From NCBI GenBank assembly GCA_044220545.1, contig JBGAQX010000008.1:36878-100877 (forward strand): 64,000 nt of DNA. The letters run 5' to 3'. Position numbers and translations under genes: made by a program. Positions 8,590 to 18,136 of the stretch are shown in pieces. The notes below the pieces were generated by a model. That model did not search any database. It was not told the DNA's origin and worked only from the letters and a program-made list of their open reading frames with translations. Every line of letters begins with the position of its first letter. Positions within the stretch are counted from its first letter, which is position 1. Origin of the DNA: Fen-999 sp044220545. Lineage in GTDB: Bacteria > Pseudomonadota > Gammaproteobacteria > Burkholderiales > Rhodocyclaceae.

Positions 8590-9683
8590 TTCTGAATCAG
8601 CATGCGATGGCGGTGAATGCTCATGAGGATGCCGATACCCAGGAACAGGGTGACCAGCGCCGTTCCACCATAGCTGATCAGCGGCAGCGGCACCCCCACG
8701 ACCGGCAGGATGCCGCTGACCATGCCCATGTTCACGAAGGCGTAGGTGAAAAAGATCAGGGTGATGGCGCCCGCCAGCAGGCGGGAAAACAAGGTCGGCG
8801 CGGCGGCGGCGATCATCAGTCCGCGCCCGATCAGCAGGGCGTAAACCAGCAGCAGCGCGGCGGTGCCAAGCAGGCCGAACTCTTCCGAGAGCACGGCGAA
8901 GATGAAGTCGGTATGGCGTTCGGGTATGAACTCCAGTTGCGCCTGGGTGCCCTGCCCCCAGCCCTTGCCGAGGAAGCCGCCGGAGCCGATGGCGATGGTC
9001 GATTGAATGATGTGGAAACCCTTGCCGAGCGGGTCCTTTTCCGGGTCGAGCAAGGTCAGTATCCGGGCACGCTGGTAGTCGCGCAGGAAGCCCCAGGCTA
9101 GCGGCGCCGCCGCCGCCGCGCCGAACGCCAGGCCGGCAATGATCTTCCAGGGCAGGCCGGCCAGGAAGATGACGTAGAAGCCGGCGGCAAAGACGAGGAT
9201 AGCGGTGCCGAGATCCGGCTGCCGGGCGATCAGCGCCGTCGGCACCAGCAGGATCAATGCGGCCACCGCGTAGTCGCGCAGGCGCAGCAGCGCCTCGTGT
9301 TTCTGGAAGTACCAGGCGAGCATCAGCGGCATGGCGATCTTCATGATCTCCGAGGGCTGGGCGCGCATGAAGCCAAGATTGAGCCAGCGCCGCGCACCCT
9401 TGGAGACGTCGCCGAACAACGCCACCGCGATCAGCAGGGCGATGCCGGCGATGTACACGGGCAGCGCCAGGTGCATCAGACGCTGGGGTGGCATTTGCGC
9501 CACCAGCCGCATGATCACCAGGGCAACCGACATGTTGAGCAATTGGCTGGTCATGCGCTCCGGCGAGGCGCTGCCGACCACCCCCAGAGCGGTCAGCAAC
9601 AGCAGTATGGCCAGCAGGAACAGCGGCCAGTCGATGGGGGCGATCAACCGTTGCCAGAGAACGCGGGGGTGCCATCGGTTCAT
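8586..9683 (-). CDS. mrdB: RodA peptidoglycan glycosyltransferase (SEDS family)
   Basis: Polymerises lipid II during lateral wall elongation together with PBP2. About ten membrane helices. SEDS landmarks: ARRWLNLGFMRAQPSEIMK, the RQPDLGTA loop, and the catalytic Asp in HTDFIFAVLSEEFG, followed by the final GVPLPLISYGGTALV. The 365-residue length is normal. It follows mrdA by seven bases and overlaps rlpA by four, in the same elongasome operon. Confidence 0.97.
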   Translation of the reverse strand: MNRWHPRVLWQRLIAPIDWPLFLLAILLLLTALGVVGSASPERMTSQLLNMSVALVIMRLVAQMPPQRLMHLALPVYIAGIALLIAVALFGDVSKGARRWLNLGFMRAQPSEIMKIAMPLMLAWYFQKHEALLRLRDYAVAALILLVPTALIARQPDLGTAILVFAAGFYVIFLAGLPWKIIAGLAFGAAAAAPLAWGFLRDYQRARILTLLDPEKDPLGKGFHIIQSTIAIGSGGFLGKGWGQGTQAQLEFIPERHTDFIFAVLSEEFGLLGTAALLLVYALLIGRGLMIAAAAPTLFSRLLAGAITLIFFTYAFVNMGMVSGILPVVGVPLPLISYGGTALVTLFLGIGILMSIHRHRMLIQK

Positions 9684-9690
9684 GACGCGC

Positions 9691-11580
9691 CTAGTCCTCC
9701 TCCGGCTCGGCTTCTTCAGCCGGCGCCGGGGCGTTCGGCACCTTGCCGAGCAGGTAGTAGTCCAACACCTGACGGGCGATCGGAGCCGCCGCCTGGGCGC
9801 CGAAGCCGCCGTTTTCCACCAGCACCGCCAGGGCGATCTTCGGCTGGTCGGCGGGCGCGAAGGCGATGAAGAGCGCGTGATCGCGCAGCTCCTTCTTGAC
9901 GCCGCTTTCCTTGTACTGGGCGCCCTTCAACGAATACACCTGGGCCGTGCCGGTCTTGCCGGCCGATTCGTAGCCCGCCCCGGCGAAGGCCCGCGCGCCG
10001 GTGCCCTCCTTGTTCACCCCGACCATGGCGTGCTTGATGGCGTCGATGTGCTCCTGCTTGAGTGGAATGGTCCGTGCCGGCTGCGCGGCGATCGGCGTCG
10101 TTTCGCCGGTGCGCGAATCGGTCACATGCCCGACCAGATGGGGCCGAAACATCACACCGTTGTTGGCCAGGGTCGCCATCGCCTGGGCCAACTGGATCGG
10201 CGTGTAGGCGTTGTAGCCCTGGCCGATACCGATGGAGATGGTTTCGCCGGCGTACCACTTCTGCTGCTCGGGCTTCTTGAAGCGCTTGCGCTTCCACTCT
10301 TGCGAAGGCAACACACCCTCGGATTCGCCATCGATATCGACGCCGGTGCGCTGGCCGAAGCCGAACTGACGCATGAAGCTGGCGATGTGGTCGATGCCGA
10401 GGTCGTTGGCCAGTATGTAGTAGTAGGTATCGCAGGAGGCGACAATGGACTTGTACATATCCACCGAGCCGTGGCCACCCTTCTTGTCGTCGCGGAAGGT
10501 GTGGTTGCCGAAAGTATAGAAACCCGGATCGAAAATGGTCTGCTCCGGCCGCCGCTTGCCGAGCGTCAGGGCCGCCAGAGCCATGTAGGGCTTGAACGTC
10601 GAACCGGGTGGATAGGCGCCGTTGAGCGCCCGGTTGACCATCGGCTTGTCGGGCGAAGTGTTCAACTCCTCCCAGTCCTGGGTGGCGATGCCATCGACGA
10701 ACAGGTTGGGATCGTAGTTGGGCACCGAGACCATTGCCAGAATGCCGCCAGTGGCCGGCTCGATGGCCACCAGCGACCCCTTGCGATCGCCGAAGGCCTT
10801 CTCGGCGATTTCCTGTAGCCGGACATCGATGGTCAAGGACAGATTGTTGCCCGCCACCGGCGCGGTACGCGCCAGCGTGCGCACCGCGTGGCCGCCGGCA
10901 TCGACCTCGACCTGCTCGAAACCGGTAATGCCGTGCAGGTCGAACTCGTAGTGCTGTTCGAGGCCCGTCTTGCCGAAATGGTCGGTGCCCCGGTAGTTGG
11001 CCCCCTGATCTTCCTCTTCGATCTTGCCGAGGTCGTGATCGTTGATGCGGCCTATGTAGCCGAGCACGTGCGAAGCGAAAGCGCCGGCGGGATATTGGCG
11101 GAACAGGCGCGCCTTGATGTCGAAGCCGGGGAAGCGATAGCGGTGGGCGACGAATTTCGCCACCTCGTCGTCGGTCAGGCGCGTGCGGATGGGCACGGAC
11201 TCGAAGTTCTTGCTCTCCTCGAGCAGCTTCTTGAAGCGCTTGCGATCCTTGGGCAGAACGTCGATGATTCCGGCCAACTCGTCGATGGCGGTTTCCAGTT
11301 CACCGCGAATCTTGGCCGGCGTGATTTCCAGCGTGTAGGCGGAATAGTTGCGCGCCAGCACGACGCCGTTGCGGTCGACGATCAGGCCCCGGTTGGGCAC
11401 GATCGGCACCAGCGAGATGCGGTTGTCCTCGGCGCGCGTCTGGTAGTAGTCGTGCTGGACGATCTGTAGCCAGACAAAACGGGCGAACAGCGCGCCAAAA
11501 CAGAGCAACACGAAGCCGCCCGCGATCGTCAGGCGGCTTCTGAAACGCTCGAGGTCCTCCTGGGGGTTCTTGAATTCCAC
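9691..11580 (-). CDS. mrdA: Penicillin-binding protein 2 (elongation transpeptidase)
   Basis: Monofunctional class B transpeptidase that cross-links new lateral wall and activates RodA. A single N-terminal membrane helix (about 19-41) is followed by the non-penicillin-binding pedestal domain and the transpeptidase domain. Active-site motifs: STFK (S327-K330), the SxN-type motif as SCD in VASCDTYYY, and KTG (542-544), all close to E. coli PBP2 numbering. The 629-residue length is standard; the last 20 residues are acidic and Pro/Ala-rich. It lies nine bases after mreD and seven before rodA. Confidence 0.97.
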   Translation of the reverse strand: MEFKNPQEDLERFRSRLTIAGGFVLLCFGALFARFVWLQIVQHDYYQTRAEDNRISLVPIVPNRGLIVDRNGVVLARNYSAYTLEITPAKIRGELETAIDELAGIIDVLPKDRKRFKKLLEESKNFESVPIRTRLTDDEVAKFVAHRYRFPGFDIKARLFRQYPAGAFASHVLGYIGRINDHDLGKIEEEDQGANYRGTDHFGKTGLEQHYEFDLHGITGFEQVEVDAGGHAVRTLARTAPVAGNNLSLTIDVRLQEIAEKAFGDRKGSLVAIEPATGGILAMVSVPNYDPNLFVDGIATQDWEELNTSPDKPMVNRALNGAYPPGSTFKPYMALAALTLGKRRPEQTIFDPGFYTFGNHTFRDDKKGGHGSVDMYKSIVASCDTYYYILANDLGIDHIASFMRQFGFGQRTGVDIDGESEGVLPSQEWKRKRFKKPEQQKWYAGETISIGIGQGYNAYTPIQLAQAMATLANNGVMFRPHLVGHVTDSRTGETTPIAAQPARTIPLKQEHIDAIKHAMVGVNKEGTGARAFAGAGYESAGKTGTAQVYSLKGAQYKESGVKKELRDHALFIAFAPADQPKIALAVLVENGGFGAQAAAPIARQVLDYYLLGKVPNAPAPAEEAEPEED

Positions 11581-11589
11581 GGCGGCGCG

Positions 11590-12111
11590 TCAGATGGGCC
11601 GATTGTCGTCGCGCTCGACGGGCTGGAACTGCGGCAGCAGCAGCAGATAGGTCAGCGGGTACCAGAACAAGGCGCCGAACAGACTGCCGGCAAACCAGAG
11701 CACGCCGGGAAATTCGGCGCCAGCAACCAGGCGGGTCGCCAGCATGACCACCTGCGCCCCGAGCAGCAGCGGCAGCACCTGCAAGGCCTGTTGCAGAAGC
11801 GGAAACCAGAGGATGCGCCGCGACAGGCCGTTGGCGGCAAAAGCCAGCAACACGTAAGCCAGGGCGTGCTGGCCCATGATGCTGGCATCGGCGACATCCA
11901 TGATCAGACCAAACACGAACGCGGCGCCCATGCTGACCTTCAATGGCTGGTGGATGCACCAGAAGGTCAACGCCAGGGCCACCCAGTCGGGAACGACCGG
12001 GAATCGACCCAACGGCACCAGATTGGCGAACAGCGCCAGACTCAGGGTCAGAAAGATGAACCAGTTTCTGGCGGGCAGCAGAATTCTGCGGGAGGACTGG
12101 GTGGGTTGCAT
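11590..12111 (-). CDS. mreD: Rod-shape determining membrane protein MreD
   Basis: A 173-residue inner-membrane protein with about five helices (for example WFIFLTLSLALFANLVPLG and the stretch SMGAAFVFGLIMDVADAS, where the FGLIMD segment is typical of MreD). Its ATG shares the A of the mreC stop (TGATG). It links the cytoplasmic MreB filament with periplasmic MreC and the PBP2-RodA pair. Identification rests on topology, the short motif and its position between mreC and mrdA. Confidence 0.93.
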   Translation of the reverse strand: MQPTQSSRRILLPARNWFIFLTLSLALFANLVPLGRFPVVPDWVALALTFWCIHQPLKVSMGAAFVFGLIMDVADASIMGQHALAYVLLAFAANGLSRRILWFPLLQQALQVLPLLLGAQVVMLATRLVAGAEFPGVLWFAGSLFGALFWYPLTYLLLLPQFQPVERDDNRPI

Positions 12112-13028
12112 CAGCGCTTCTTCCGGATCTTCCGGCCCTTGGTCGGCTTGTCCGGCGTGCCGGCAAGCTCCTCGGGCAGCGGCGGCATAGTGCGGCGACC
12201 GAGGATCAGTACCTGGCCATGACGCTCGACCCCGGCAATGGGCTCACAGGCGATCCGGGCAAACGAGAAGGAGTTGTCCCGGTCTATCTTGGCCACCCGG
12301 GCGACCGGCAGACCCGGCAAATACACTCCGTCGAGACCGGAGGTCACCAGAATGTCGCCCGGCTGCACGTCGGCGTTGGTCGCCAGGAAGCGCAGCTCCA
12401 TGGCGCCCGCGCCGGCGCCAGCCAGCACGGCGCGCAAACCGCTGCGCTGGACTTCCACCGGAATCGCCTGGTCCTTGTCGGTAAGCAGGGTTACTTCGCT
12501 GGTCAGCGGATACGCGCGGGTAACCTGGCCCAGTACGCCCAGCTCATCGATGACCGGCTGGCCAGCCTCGACGCCGGCCTGCCCGCCCCGATCCACGATG
12601 ACTCGGCGGGTAAATGGGTCACGCGCCGCGTACAGTATTTCAGCCACCTTTCCCTCTGCTGGCTGGCGTTCCTTCATGTCGAGCAGCGCGCGCAGGCGGC
12701 GGTTTTCCTCTTCGAGATGTTCCTGGCGCAGCAAGAGGTTGGCGGTCGCCAACTGGCGGCTGCGCAGGCTCTCGTTTTCACCCTTCAACGTGCGCAGGCT
12801 GGAAAAATAGTCGCCCAGGTCCATGCCGGCATCGACAGGCAAATAGGCGATGCGCTGGAGGGGCCACAACAGCGTGGCGGCGCCGAGCCGCGCCCACTCC
12901 AGGGTGTGGAAACGCAGATCGGCCACCAGCAGGGCAAGCGACAGGGAGCCGAAGAAGAACAGCCGCGCGAGCGGCGCCGGACCCCGCTTGAAGAAGGGCG
13001 GCGGCGTGTGGCCGACGACGGACATCAA
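12111..13028 (-). CDS. mreC: Rod-shape determining protein MreC
   Basis: Bitopic inner-membrane protein of the elongasome. After a short basic cytoplasmic start there is one helix (about residues 20-42), a coiled coil (about 75-115, TLKGENESLRSRQL onward) and the two-lobed periplasmic beta domain (VAEILYAARDPFTRRVIVDRG, then PGDILVTSGLDGVYLPGLPV). The C-terminal tail is lysine/arginine-rich and probably disordered. 305 residues, normal. It starts 73 bases after mreB. Confidence 0.95.
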   Translation of the reverse strand: MMSVVGHTPPPFFKRGPAPLARLFFFGSLSLALLVADLRFHTLEWARLGAATLLWPLQRIAYLPVDAGMDLGDYFSSLRTLKGENESLRSRQLATANLLLRQEHLEEENRRLRALLDMKERQPAEGKVAEILYAARDPFTRRVIVDRGGQAGVEAGQPVIDELGVLGQVTRAYPLTSEVTLLTDKDQAIPVEVQRSGLRAVLAGAGAGAMELRFLATNADVQPGDILVTSGLDGVYLPGLPVARVAKIDRDNSFSFARIACEPIAGVERHGQVLILGRRTMPPLPEELAGTPDKPTKGRKIRKKR

Positions 13029-13101
13029 ATCAGTAGCGCTCCCGGAATAACTTCAGGCGGCGCACGGACCGCGCCACTCCGCACACTACAAGGGACACGC
13101 G

Positions 13102-14145
13102 CTATTCGTTGGCAAAAATACTGCCGAGTTTGTCCATCTTTTCCAGCGCCAGACCGGAGCCGCGCACGACGCAAGTGAGCGGGTCTTCGGCGACGATGAC
13201 CGGCAGCCCGGTTTCCTCCATCAGCAGCCGATCCAGATCGCGCAGCAGGGCGCCGCCGCCGGTGAGGACCATGCCCTTGTCGGCGATGTCGGCGCCCAGT
13301 TCGGGCGGCGTCTGTTCGAGCGCGATCTTCACCGCGCCGACGATCTGGTTGAGCGGATCGGTCAGCGCTTCGAGGATCTCGTTGGAGGAGATGGTGAAGC
13401 TGCGCGGTATGCCCTCGGCCAGGTTGCGCCCCTTGACTTCCATCTCCTTGACCTCGGAGCCGGGGAAGGCCGAACCGATTTGCTTCTTGATCGCCTCGGC
13501 GGTGGTTTCGCCGATCAGCATGCCGTAGTTGCGGCGAATGTAGTTGATGATCGCCTCGTCGAACTTGTCGCCGCCGACGCGCACCGAGCCGGCATAGACG
13601 ATGCCGCCCAGCGAAATGATGCCGACCTCGGTGGTGCCGCCGCCGATGTCCACCACCATCGAGCCAGTCGCGTCCGAGACCGGCATGCCGGCGCCGATGG
13701 CGGCGGCCATCGGTTCCTCGATCAGATACACCTGGGAGGCCCCGGCGCCAAGGGCCGATTCGCGAATGGCGCGCCGCTCGACCTGGGTCGAACCGCAAGG
13801 CACGCAGATGATGATGCGCGGACTGGGCGAGAAGAGGCGCGAGTCATGCACCTTCTTGATGAACTGCTTGAGCATCTGCTCGGTGACGGTGAAGTCGGCG
13901 ATCACGCCGTCCTTCATGGGCCGAATGGCGGTGATGTTGCTCGGCGTCCGGCCGAGCATCAGTTTGGCCTCGTGGCCGACCGCCTGGATGGTTTTCTTGG
14001 CGTTGGGGCCGCCTTCGGTGCGGATGGAAACGACCGACGGCTCGTCGAGGACGATGCCTTGGCCGCGCACGTAAATCAGCGTATTGGCGGTGCCCAGGTC
14101 GATGGCGAGGTCGTTGGAGAAATAGGAGCGGAGAAAGCCGAACAT
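13102..14145 (-). CDS. mreB: Actin-like cytoskeletal protein MreB
   Basis: Bacterial actin that forms membrane-bound filaments guiding lateral wall synthesis. N-terminal membrane-binding and phosphate-1 region: MFGFLRSYFSNDLAIDLGTA; phosphate-2: VVDIGGGTTEVGIIS; adenosine motif: VLTGGGALLRDLDRLL. The ATG at 14145 gives 347 residues, the usual length; an upstream ATG in frame adds a non-conserved stretch. Its promoter should lie in the 125-base gap shared with the divergent gatC; I could not pick convincing -35/-10 boxes. Confidence 0.98.
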   Translation of the reverse strand: MFGFLRSYFSNDLAIDLGTANTLIYVRGQGIVLDEPSVVSIRTEGGPNAKKTIQAVGHEAKLMLGRTPSNITAIRPMKDGVIADFTVTEQMLKQFIKKVHDSRLFSPSPRIIICVPCGSTQVERRAIRESALGAGASQVYLIEEPMAAAIGAGMPVSDATGSMVVDIGGGTTEVGIISLGGIVYAGSVRVGGDKFDEAIINYIRRNYGMLIGETTAEAIKKQIGSAFPGSEVKEMEVKGRNLAEGIPRSFTISSNEILEALTDPLNQIVGAVKIALEQTPPELGADIADKGMVLTGGGALLRDLDRLLMEETGLPVIVAEDPLTCVVRGSGLALEKMDKLGSIFANE

Positions 14146-14270
14146 CGAGGATTCCGATAACAGTAGTGATTTGTGGTTGGCCAATCGCGGGCAGGCGCCG
14201 GCCGGCCGAATGGCCAAATGGCTTATGATAACGTATCCCGTTTGCCAAGATAAGTTGTCGCCGAGTCGCC

Positions 14271-14558
14271 ATGTCCCTCACCCCCGAAGAAGTCGGTCGC
14301 ATCGCCCGGTTGGCCCGCCTGGAAATATCGGCGGAGGAAGCCGGCCAGACCCGCGATCAGTTGAATGGCATTCTCTCCTTCATCGAGCAGTTGCAGGCGG
14401 TCGACACCGCCGGCGTGGCGCCGATGGCCCATGCCATCGACGTCGTCCAGCGCTTGCGGCCCGATGCCGTCACCGAGGCCAATCGTCGCGCCGATTTCCA
14501 GGCCATCGCGCCCGAGACCGAAGCCGGCTTGTATCTGGTGCCGAAAGTCATCGAATGA
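14271..14558 (+). CDS. gatC: Asp-tRNA(Asn)/Glu-tRNA(Gln) amidotransferase subunit C
   Basis: Small subunit (95 residues) that belts GatA to GatB in the amidotransferase that converts mischarged Asp-tRNA(Asn) and/or Glu-tRNA(Gln). Family features: MSLTPEEVGRIARLARLEIS at the start, LNGILSFIEQLQAVDTAGV, and a C-terminal LRPDAVTE segment. First gene of gatCAB; its stop overlaps the gatA start (ATGA). Confidence 0.97.
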   Translation: MSLTPEEVGRIARLARLEISAEEAGQTRDQLNGILSFIEQLQAVDTAGVAPMAHAIDVVQRLRPDAVTEANRRADFQAIAPETEAGLYLVPKVIE

Positions 14559-16012
14559 TTCAGTCCAGCCTGAAACAGCTCACCGCCGCGCTGGCGGAAA
14601 GGAAAGTGTCGGCGGTCGAATTGGCCGGCCTGTTCCTCGATCGCATCGAGCAGCGAAACCCGACCCTGAATGCCTTCATCACCACCGATCGCGACCGGAC
14701 GCTGGCCATGGCCCGCGCCGCCGACGAGCGCCGGGCCAAGGGCGAACGTGGCGCTCTCTTGGGCATCCCGTTGGCCCACAAGGATATTTTCTGTACCGAA
14801 GGCTGGCTGACCACCTGCGGCTCGAAGATGCTGGCCAACTTCGTCTCGCCCTACGACGCCCATGTGGTCAGCCAGCTCAAGGCGGCCGGCATGGTCACCC
14901 TCGGCAAGCTCAACATGGACGAGTTCGCCATGGGCTCGTCGAACGAAACGTCGTATTTCGGGCCGGTGAAGAACCCATGGGATACCGCTCGCGTCCCCGG
15001 CGGCTCCTCGGGTGGCTCCGCGGCGGCCGTGGCGGCGCGCCTTGCCCCCATCGCCACCGGCACCGATACCGGCGGCTCGATCCGCCAGCCGGCGGCACTG
15101 TGCGGTTTGACCGGCCTCAAGCCGACCTACGGCGTGGTCTCCCGCTACGGCATGATCGCCTTCGCCTCCAGCCTCGACCAGGCCGGACCGATGGCCCGGT
15201 CGGCCGAAGACTGCGCCCTGCTCTTGTCGGCCATGGCCGGGTTCGACCCGCGCGATTCGACCAGCCTGGAGCGACCGGTCGAGGATTACACCCGGGACCT
15301 GGAGCAGCCGTTGACCGGCCTGCGCATCGGGCTGCCAACGGAATTCTTCGGCGCCGGCATGGATGACGACGTGCGTGTTGCCGTAGAGGCCACCCTGGAC
15401 CAATACCGGCGACTCGGCGCCACCACGGTCGAGGTCGCCCTGCCCAATTCAGGCCTTTCCGTTCCCGCCTACTACGTGATCGCACCTGCCGAGGCCAGCT
15501 CCAACCTCAGCCGCTTCGATGGCGTGCGCTATGGCCACCGAGCCGCGGAATACGGCGACCTGATCGACATGTACTGCAAGAGCCGGGCGGAAGGCTTCGG
15601 CGCCGAGGTGAAGCGGCGCATCCTGATCGGTACCTATGTGCTCTCGCACGGCTACTACGACGCCTACTATCTCCAGGCACAGAAGATCCGCCGCCTGATC
15701 GCCCACGATTTCACCGAGGCCTTCAAGACATGCGACGTGATCATGGGGCCGACCGCGCCGTCGGTGGCTTTCCGCTTTGGCGAGAAGAGCGCCGACCCGG
15801 TACAGATGTACCTTTCCGACATCTACACCATCGCCGTCAATCTGGCCGGCCTGCCCGGCATGTCGATCCCGTGCGGCTTCGGCAGCGCCGGGATGCCGGT
15901 CGGTCTGCAACTGATCGGCCCCTGGTTCGGCGAGGCGAAGATGCTCAATGTGGCGCATCGATATCAACAGGCGACTGACTGGCACACACGGATGCCGGAG
16001 GACTTGGCATGA
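14555..16012 (+). CDS. gatA: Asp-tRNA(Asn)/Glu-tRNA(Gln) amidotransferase subunit A
   Basis: Glutaminase subunit of the amidase-signature family. The Ser-cisSer-Lys triad is K76 (LAHKDIF), S151 (cis-Ser, GGSSGGS) and S175 (DTGGSIRQP), with the same spacing as in Staphylococcus GatA (79/154/178). Start at 14555 overlaps the gatC stop by ATGA, giving 485 residues; longer frames from 14171 are non-homologous. Its own stop overlaps gatB (ATGA), consistent with translational coupling for 1:1:1 subunits. Confidence 0.98.
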   Translation: MIQSSLKQLTAALAERKVSAVELAGLFLDRIEQRNPTLNAFITTDRDRTLAMARAADERRAKGERGALLGIPLAHKDIFCTEGWLTTCGSKMLANFVSPYDAHVVSQLKAAGMVTLGKLNMDEFAMGSSNETSYFGPVKNPWDTARVPGGSSGGSAAAVAARLAPIATGTDTGGSIRQPAALCGLTGLKPTYGVVSRYGMIAFASSLDQAGPMARSAEDCALLLSAMAGFDPRDSTSLERPVEDYTRDLEQPLTGLRIGLPTEFFGAGMDDDVRVAVEATLDQYRRLGATTVEVALPNSGLSVPAYYVIAPAEASSNLSRFDGVRYGHRAAEYGDLIDMYCKSRAEGFGAEVKRRILIGTYVLSHGYYDAYYLQAQKIRRLIAHDFTEAFKTCDVIMGPTAPSVAFRFGEKSADPVQMYLSDIYTIAVNLAGLPGMSIPCGFGSAGMPVGLQLIGPWFGEAKMLNVAHRYQQATDWHTRMPEDLA

Positions 16013-17445
16013 CCTGGGAAGTGGTTATCGGGCTGGAAACCCACGCCCAGTTGCAAACACGGTCGAAGATTTTCTCCGGCGCCTCGACGGCCTTCGGCGC
16101 CGAACCGAACGCGCAGGCCTGCGCGGTGGATATCGCCCTGCCCGGCGTACTGCCCGTGCTCAACCGCGAGGCGGTGGTCTGCGCCATCAAGTTCGGTCTG
16201 GCGGTGGGCGCCGACATCGCGCCGCGCTCGATCTTCGCCCGCAAGAACTACTTTTACCCGGACCTGCCCAAGGGCTACCAGATCAGCCAATACGAGATTC
16301 CGGTCGTGTCCGGCGGCAACCTGGCCATTCGCGTCGGCGAGGCGGAAAAGACCGTGCGCCTGACCCGCGCCCATCTGGAGGAGGATGCCGGCAAATCCCT
16401 GCACGAGGATTTTCAGGGCAAGACGGGCATCGACCTCAACCGCGCCGGCACGCCACTGCTGGAAATCGTCACCGAGCCGGACATGGGCTCCAGCGCCGAG
16501 GCGGTGGCCTATGCCAAGGCGCTGCACGCCCTGGTGCGCTGGATCGGCATCTGCGACGGCAACATGCAGGAAGGCAGTTTTCGCTGCGACGCCAACGTCT
16601 CGGTGCGTCGCCCCGGCCAGCCGCTCGGCACGCGGCGCGAGATCAAGAACCTCAATTCCTTCCGCTTCCTGCAGCAGGCCATCGACTACGAGATCCAGTG
16701 GCAGATCAACGAGATCGAGGAAGGCCGCAAGATTCAACAGGCGACCGTGCTGTTCAATCCGGACACGGGCGAAACCCGTGCCATGCGCTCGAAGGAAGAC
16801 GCCCACGACTACCGCTACTTCCCCGATCCCGATCTGCTGCCGCTGGAAATCGCACCGGCCTGGATCGCCGAGATCAGGGCGGGGCTGCCGGAATTGCCGA
16901 CCGCGATGAAGGAACGCTTCGCGGCCGACTACGGCCTGTCCGCCTACGATGCCGCGATGCTCACCGCCACCCGCGATACGGCGCGCTACTTCGAGGAGGC
17001 GGTCGCCATCGCCGGCAACGCCCAGGCGAAGACCTGCGCCAACTGGCTGATGGGCGAAGTGGCGGCGCGGCTGAACAAGGAAGGGCTGGAGATCACCGCG
17101 GCTCCGGTTTCGGCGCCGCAGCTCGCCGGCCTGGTGGCGCGCATCGCCGACAACACCATCTCGAACAACATCGCCCGCAAGGTCTTCGATGCCCTGTGGC
17201 AGGGCGAGGGCGGCAGCGCCGACCAGATCATCGACGCCCAGGGCTTGAAGCAGATGACCGACAGCGGCGCCGTCGAGGCACTGATCGACGAGGTGTTGGC
17301 GGCCAATCCGAAGTCGGTCGAGGAATTCCGCGCCGGCAAGGAAAAGGCCTTCAACGCGCTGGTCGGCCAGGTGATGAAGGCCGCCAAGGGCAAGGCGAAC
17401 CCGCAGCAGGTCAACGATCTCTTGCGTCGGAAACTGGCCGGCTGA
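16009..17445 (+). CDS. gatB: Asp-tRNA(Asn)/Glu-tRNA(Gln) amidotransferase subunit B
   Basis: tRNA-binding kinase/amidotransferase subunit. Signature motifs: VVIGLETHAQLQTRSKIFSG, YFYPDLPKGYQISQYE, and HLEEDAGKSLH with DLNRAGTPLLEIVTEPD. The C-terminal YqeY-like helical tail (about 400-478, SNNIARKVFDALWQGEG to NPQQVNDLLRRKL) recognises the tRNA elbow. One of the family's usual zinc-cluster cysteines is visible near CDANVSVR. 478 residues, normal length. Confidence 0.98.
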   Translation: MTWEVVIGLETHAQLQTRSKIFSGASTAFGAEPNAQACAVDIALPGVLPVLNREAVVCAIKFGLAVGADIAPRSIFARKNYFYPDLPKGYQISQYEIPVVSGGNLAIRVGEAEKTVRLTRAHLEEDAGKSLHEDFQGKTGIDLNRAGTPLLEIVTEPDMGSSAEAVAYAKALHALVRWIGICDGNMQEGSFRCDANVSVRRPGQPLGTRREIKNLNSFRFLQQAIDYEIQWQINEIEEGRKIQQATVLFNPDTGETRAMRSKEDAHDYRYFPDPDLLPLEIAPAWIAEIRAGLPELPTAMKERFAADYGLSAYDAAMLTATRDTARYFEEAVAIAGNAQAKTCANWLMGEVAARLNKEGLEITAAPVSAPQLAGLVARIADNTISNNIARKVFDALWQGEGGSADQIIDAQGLKQMTDSGAVEALIDEVLAANPKSVEEFRAGKEKAFNALVGQVMKAAKGKANPQQVNDLLRRKLAG

Positions 17446-17452
17446 TCCGGCC

Positions 17453-18136
17453 TTAAGGACGGCGGGGTTCGGCGCTTGTTTCCGGCCCTGCCTTGGGCAC
17501 GGCGGCGCCCTTGCCCAGGCTCAGATAGCGCTTCTTTTCCGCGTCGAAGCGCGCCTGGATGTCGGCAATTTCCTTCTTCTTGACGTCGATATCCGCCTGT
17601 AAGCCGGCCAGTTCGGCATTGTTTTCTCGAATGCCGTCCTTCAGCTCCGTCGGCATGGGTCGTTTCAAGAAGAATTCCGCCTCGCGCGCCAGATCTTCCT
17701 TGCGCGCCAAGGCGGCTGTCTGGCGCAACTGCAATTCGTGCAGGCCCTTGCCGGCCTCCTCGATGTTCCTCGCCCGCTTGGTGTCGATGTCCGCGACACT
17801 CGGATAGCTGGCCAGCAGGGCGCGATTGCGGCGATCCTCCTCGGCGGCCTGCCGGTCCGCCTCTTTCTTGCGAATTTGCTCCGCCCGTTGCTGAGCCCGC
17901 TGTTCGGCGGTCATCGGCGCGTCATGCTGCCGGATCATCACGCCCTGCGAGTTGTATTCGTGATAGAGGCGCTTGGCGCACTGCGCCGGCAGAACGTCGC
18001 CGCACAGCCGGCGGCCGTTGTCTTCATTGCAGCAAAAGGTCACGGCGCCGACCGGGAACGCCAAGCCCGTCAGCGCCGGCAGCAACAGCAAACGCCGGGG
18101 TGAGAAGTAGTGAAGGAAGCGTTCAGCCGACACCAT
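17453..18136 (-). CDS. Exported coiled-coil protein of unknown function
   Basis: 227 residues: a signal peptide (hydrophobic LLLLPALTGLAFPVG), then a short cysteine-containing head (TFCCNEDNGRRLCGDVLPAQCAKR, four or five cysteines) reminiscent of the DUF4124-type motif of proteobacterial exported proteins, then a long charged coiled coil (about 75-205). The start overlaps the pyrE stop region by 14 bases, so it is probably co-transcribed with pyrE. No enzymatic motif. The cysteines could form disulfides in the periplasm; function unknown. Confidence 0.75.
   Translation of the reverse strand: MVSAERFLHYFSPRRLLLLPALTGLAFPVGAVTFCCNEDNGRRLCGDVLPAQCAKRLYHEYNSQGVMIRQHDAPMTAEQRAQQRAEQIRKKEADRQAAEEDRRNRALLASYPSVADIDTKRARNIEEAGKGLHELQLRQTAALARKEDLAREAEFFLKRPMPTELKDGIRENNAELAGLQADIDVKKKEIADIQARFDAEKKRYLSLGKGAAVPKAGPETSAEPRRP

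Noticed and set aside
6574..8595. A 673-codon plus-strand frame opposite dacC and rlpA
   Set aside because: Shadow of two genes with intact catalytic motifs on the other strand.
8590..9675. N-terminal extension of rlpA to 678 codons
   Set aside because: The extra part is an out-of-frame reading of rodA; the ATGA overlap and lipobox fix the real start at 8589.
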